Shown: piece by piece, positions 61,425-64,000 of the stretch
Layout of the letters: every line of letters begins with the position of its first letter
How positions within the stretch are numbered: position 1 is the first letter of the stretch
Assembly: GCA_022819745.1 (NCBI GenBank)
Contig: JAJEGS010000060.1
Location: forward strand, 13,817-77,816
Reading direction: 5' to 3'
DNA: 64,000 bases
Source of the DNA: Candidatus Latescibacterota bacterium
Lineage (GTDB): Bacteria; Latescibacterota; UBA2968; UBA8231
The notes under the pieces: generated by a model
Database searches by the model: none
What the model saw: the letters and a program-made list of their open reading frames with translations, nothing else
Told to the model about the DNA's origin: nothing
Program-made: the position numbers and the translations under genes

Positions 61425-61480
61425 GCAGCGGCCAACGTCATAACCTTCGTTGTCGTCTAATGGAGCAAGGAACGGATACC

Positions 61481-62557
61481 ATGAGCAAGTGGAAAATCGC
61501 CGGGATCAACTTCGACCATCTGCACATGGGCGACAATTTGCGCATGGCCTTTGAGCACGCAGACGTCGAAATCGTCGGCATCTGCGATGAGCAGCCCGAG
61601 CGCATGCAGCAGGCGTGCGCGGATTTCGCCATTCCAGCCGATAGAGTTTTCACCGACTACCGGGAATGTCTGGAAAAAACCCAGCCCGACATCGTCCTTT
61701 TGTGCCCGGCTACCGCCGAACACGGGGAGTGGACCGAAAAGGTCGCGCCCTTCGGCGTGCACGTCATCATGGAAAAACCCTTCGCCGCCACCCTCGCCGA
61801 GGCGGACCAGATGCAGCGGGCCATGGAGGGGACGGACAAACTGTTGGCGATCAACTGGCCGCTGGCTTGGTATCCACCGCACCGCACGGCGCGGCGGCTC
61901 ATCTCCGAAGGCGAGATCGGCGAGGTAATCGAAGTCCACTACTACGACGGCAACCGAGGGCCGCTGTGGCACCTCGCCGACAAAGTGGAGCGCACCGCCG
62001 ATGTCGTCGAGCGCGAAAAACCCACGAGTTGGTTTTACAAAAAGGAGGCGGGCGGCGGCTCCCTGCTAGACTATCTAGGATACGGCACCACATTGGGCAC
62101 CTGGTACATGGACGGCCGGGCACCGATTGAAGTGACGGCCACCGTAGATAAGCCCCAAGGACTCGAAGTAGATGAACACTGCATTGCAGTGGCGCGCTAC
62201 GAGCGAGGCCTGTCGAAATTCGAGACGCGCTGGGGCACCTTTACTGATCCCTGGACTCTGCAACCCCAGCCCAAGTGCGGCTTCGCGATCGTCGGCAGCG
62301 AGGGCACGATCAGTTCCTATGACTACGAGGAGGTAATCCGCGTGCAGACGCGGGCGCAGCCATCAACCGAGGAACGGCCAGTGGATGTGCTCAAACCGCC
62401 TTTCCAGAATCCCGTCCAGTATGTGATTCACTGCATTGAAGAGGACCAACCCATCGAGGGGCCGCTCTCGCCGGCGCTGTGCCGCATCGGCCAACAGATC
62501 GTCGATACAGCCTACCAAAGCGCCGCACAGAAGCGCACATTACCGCTGATTCAATAG
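61481..62557 (+). CDS. Gfo/Idh/MocA family oxidoreductase
   Basis: A 358-residue dehydrogenase. The N-terminal strand 'IAGINFDHLHMGDNLRMAF' replaces the usual GxGxxG with a less glycine-rich version, which may alter NAD(P) binding. 'VHVIMEKPFAATLAEAD' carries the family EKP motif; 'SWFYKKEAGGGSLLDYLGYG' is the C-terminal domain. The ATG at 61481 has AAGGAA upstream; in-frame codons extend further back without signal. Three bases separate it from a second Gfo/Idh gene. Confidence 0.87.
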   Translation: MSKWKIAGINFDHLHMGDNLRMAFEHADVEIVGICDEQPERMQQACADFAIPADRVFTDYRECLEKTQPDIVLLCPATAEHGEWTEKVAPFGVHVIMEKPFAATLAEADQMQRAMEGTDKLLAINWPLAWYPPHRTARRLISEGEIGEVIEVHYYDGNRGPLWHLADKVERTADVVEREKPTSWFYKKEAGGGSLLDYLGYGTTLGTWYMDGRAPIEVTATVDKPQGLEVDEHCIAVARYERGLSKFETRWGTFTDPWTLQPQPKCGFAIVGSEGTISSYDYEEVIRVQTRAQPSTEERPVDVLKPPFQNPVQYVIHCIEEDQPIEGPLSPALCRIGQQIVDTAYQSAAQKRTLPLIQ

Positions 62558-62560
62558 CTC

Positions 62561-63679
62561 ATGGCAGAAAGCCAAGACAGCGGCTACGGCCGCGGCAAAA
62601 CCGGGTCAGAGGCCGAAGTACCAGCCCCGGATTTGCCCTACCAGCCGCGAGATCCAGCGGCTTATCGTCCGAAGATCGGCCTGATCGGCTGCGGCGGCAT
62701 CTCTGAGATGCACTTGCGGGCCTATAAAAACGCCGGCTATGAGGTCGCGGCTCTGTGCAGCCGCGATCGGGGGCGCGTCGAGCAGCGGCAGCGGGAGTTC
62801 TACCCCGAGGCCGACACATACCTCGACTATCGGGACCTGCTCGCCCGCGACGATATCGAAGTGGTGGACGTTACGCCCCATCCACAGGAGCGGCTGCCGA
62901 TCCTCGAAGCGGCCATTGACGCGGGTAAACACGTCCTCAGCCAGAAGCCTTTTGTGCTCGACTTGGATGTGGGCGAGGCGCTCGTTGCCCGGGCCGAGCG
63001 GCGCGGCGTGCAACTGGCCGTCAACCAGAATGGCCGCTGGGCACCGCATTTTAGCTACATGCGCCACGCCGTGGCCGCTGGTTTGGTCGGCCAAGTGCAG
63101 AGCGTCGAGTTCGCCGTGCATTGGGATCACAACTGGATCGCTGGCTCTGCCTTTGACGCGGTGGAAGATCTGGTGCTCTACGACTTTGGAATGCACTGGT
63201 TCGATATGGCGGTGGTGCTCTTAGGCAGCGAGACGCCGCAACGGGTCCACGCTTCAGCTCGGCACGCAGCCGGTCAGGACGCCAAGCCGCCGCTTTTGGC
63301 CCAGGCGGCGATTGAGTGCGCAGGCGCACAGGCGGTGATTTTTTTTAACGGCAACACTCGTCAAGGCCAACAGGACCGCACCTATCTAGTCGGCACGGAG
63401 GGCACAATAGGGGCGAGCGGCGTAGATCTGACGGCGCAGGAAGTCGTCTTGTACACCGCAGCAGGTGTGGCCCGGCCACAGCTTGTGGGGACGTGGTTTG
63501 AGCAGGGATTTCACGGGACCATGGCCGAACTGCTCTGCGCCGTCGAAGAGGGCCGCGAACCCAACAACAGCGCCCGTGCCAATCTCGCGAGTTTGGCACT
63601 GTGTTTTGCAGCCGTGGCGAGCACCCACCGTGGCGAGCCGATAGTGCCGGGGACGGTGCGGCAATTGCCAGGCCATTGA
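62561..63679 (+). CDS. Gfo/Idh/MocA family oxidoreductase
   Basis: A 372-residue dehydrogenase with a 35-residue polar N-terminal extension. 'KIGLIGCGGISEMHLRAYKNAGYEV' is the Rossmann motif; the EKP motif reads 'SQKP', and the catalytic-type region includes 'VLYDFGMHWFDMAVVLL'. No ribosome site precedes the ATG, but the stop of the upstream dehydrogenase is only three bases away, so translation is probably coupled. The pair may act on related sugars or in successive steps. Confidence 0.88.
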   Translation: MAESQDSGYGRGKTGSEAEVPAPDLPYQPRDPAAYRPKIGLIGCGGISEMHLRAYKNAGYEVAALCSRDRGRVEQRQREFYPEADTYLDYRDLLARDDIEVVDVTPHPQERLPILEAAIDAGKHVLSQKPFVLDLDVGEALVARAERRGVQLAVNQNGRWAPHFSYMRHAVAAGLVGQVQSVEFAVHWDHNWIAGSAFDAVEDLVLYDFGMHWFDMAVVLLGSETPQRVHASARHAAGQDAKPPLLAQAAIECAGAQAVIFFNGNTRQGQQDRTYLVGTEGTIGASGVDLTAQEVVLYTAAGVARPQLVGTWFEQGFHGTMAELLCAVEEGREPNNSARANLASLALCFAAVASTHRGEPIVPGTVRQLPGH

Positions 63680-63684
63680 GCCGC

Positions 63685-63727
63685 CTACAACTTTGACGTT
63701 TGTAGTCCGCCCTCAGTACTGGGGGCG
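63685..63727 (+). terminator. hairpins after the Gfo/Idh gene
   Basis: CTACAA/TTGTAG (63685-63690, 63700-63705) and the near-perfect 20-base palindrome at 63708-63727 form two stems between the stop at 63679 and the next gene. There is no T run, so either terminator or regulatory operator. Confidence 0.4.
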
Positions 63728-63754
63728 CGACGGCAATCCACTTGGAGGTTTTCT

Positions 63755-64000
63755 ATGGATACAACCTGCCTGCAATATACTTTGACCGAGGAGGAACGTC
63801 GCCAATTTGAGGAGAACGGCTTCTTCATCGTCCGCGATGTGCTGCCCTTGGATTTAGTAGAGCTGGTTTCAAAACTGCCTTACAGTGATAAGCATACAGG
63901 CGAGATGGACAAAAGCTCGAAACATCGAACTTTTTCGCTCATAGCGGGTGACCAATCGGCGGAAGCTACTCAGCCAACCGATCGTGCGCTCAATGCGGTA
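63755..64000 (+). CDS. PhyH family dioxygenase-like protein, 3' truncated by the window
   Basis: The ATG has TTGGAGG upstream. The 82 visible codons begin 'LTEEERRQFEENGFFIVRDVLP', the standard PhyH N-terminal helix and strand. The metal motif lies beyond the window edge, so catalysis cannot be judged. It is the sixth PhyH gene here. Confidence 0.75.
   Translation, partial: MDTTCLQYTLTEEERRQFEENGFFIVRDVLPLDLVELVSKLPYSDKHTGEMDKSSKHRTFSLIAGDQSAEATQPTDRALNAV

Noticed and set aside
1..64000. CRISPR arrays, rRNA genes, prophage or integrase genes
   Set aside because: No spaced direct repeats, rRNA segments, or transposase/integrase motifs were seen on either strand; the only mobile-type signal is the small TIR element.

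Overview
The window is dense, GC-rich bacterial chromosome with many TTG/GTG starts and ATGA/GTGA overlaps. Six phytanoyl-CoA-dioxygenase (PhyH) family genes lie in 64 kb. They are accompanied by Gfo/Idh/MocA dehydrogenases, enolase-superfamily enzymes, sugar isomerases, and secreted proteins with 'PNPFNPST' or 'TPNGDGVND' C-terminal (FlgD-like/T9SS-type) domains. This mix is typical of uncultured FCB-adjacent heterotrophs such as Latescibacterota or Poribacteria. That taxonomic placement is an inference from gene content; no rRNA or marker gene in the window settles it.

Layout. 1-2.8 kb: truncated M24 peptidase, inositol-monophosphatase-family enzyme, galactonate-dehydratase-like enzyme. 2.8-12.9 kb, all minus strand: HAD phosphatase, lactonase-fold propeller, two large secreted proteins behind a PhyH oxygenase, then a coupled Gfo/Idh - PLP sulfo-lyase/desulfhydrase-like - TauE-type exporter operon resembling a sulfonate desulfonation cassette. 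13-17.8 kb: cupin, DUF3500, GH13-like glycosidase and a sugar isomerase. 17.9-23.2 kb, minus: HrpA helicase and an amidohydrolase. 23.3-26.7 kb: NfeD protease - short NfeD - flotillin FloA - coiled-coil protein, with a good sigma70 promoter, followed by tRNA-Leu(CAA). 26.9-31.7 kb: tiny two-helix membrane protein, large unknown protein, PhyH, a diadenylate cyclase fused to a YbbR domain, and another PhyH. 31.8-37.3 kb: omega-like small protein, aldo/keto reductase-like protein, SIS protein, a 330-bp element with terminal inverted repeats and flanking direct repeats, then SDR - ROK - MetE-core - PhyH. 38.3-43.5 kb: solitary Dam-family methylase, FAD oxidoreductase, a PhyH protein with HxG instead of HxD, a TonB-like/DUF4159 protein and a MOSC protein. 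43.7-57.4 kb: GHL10-like protein, then an RND efflux operon whose outer-membrane component is fused to a substrate-binding domain and whose adaptor and pump genes are separated by two secreted WD40 proteins. 57.4-64 kb: divergent enolase-superfamily enzyme, second GHL10-like paralogue, methyltransferase, two Gfo/Idh genes and a truncated PhyH gene.

The catabolic genes probably process unusual, methylated, acidic or sulfonated sugars and small molecules. The housekeeping parts are c-di-AMP synthesis, flotillin/NfeD membrane quality control and the RNA helicase. The most unusual structures are the modified efflux operon, the cyclase-YbbR fusion with an altered active-site motif, the TIR element, and several enzymes lacking a signature catalytic residue.
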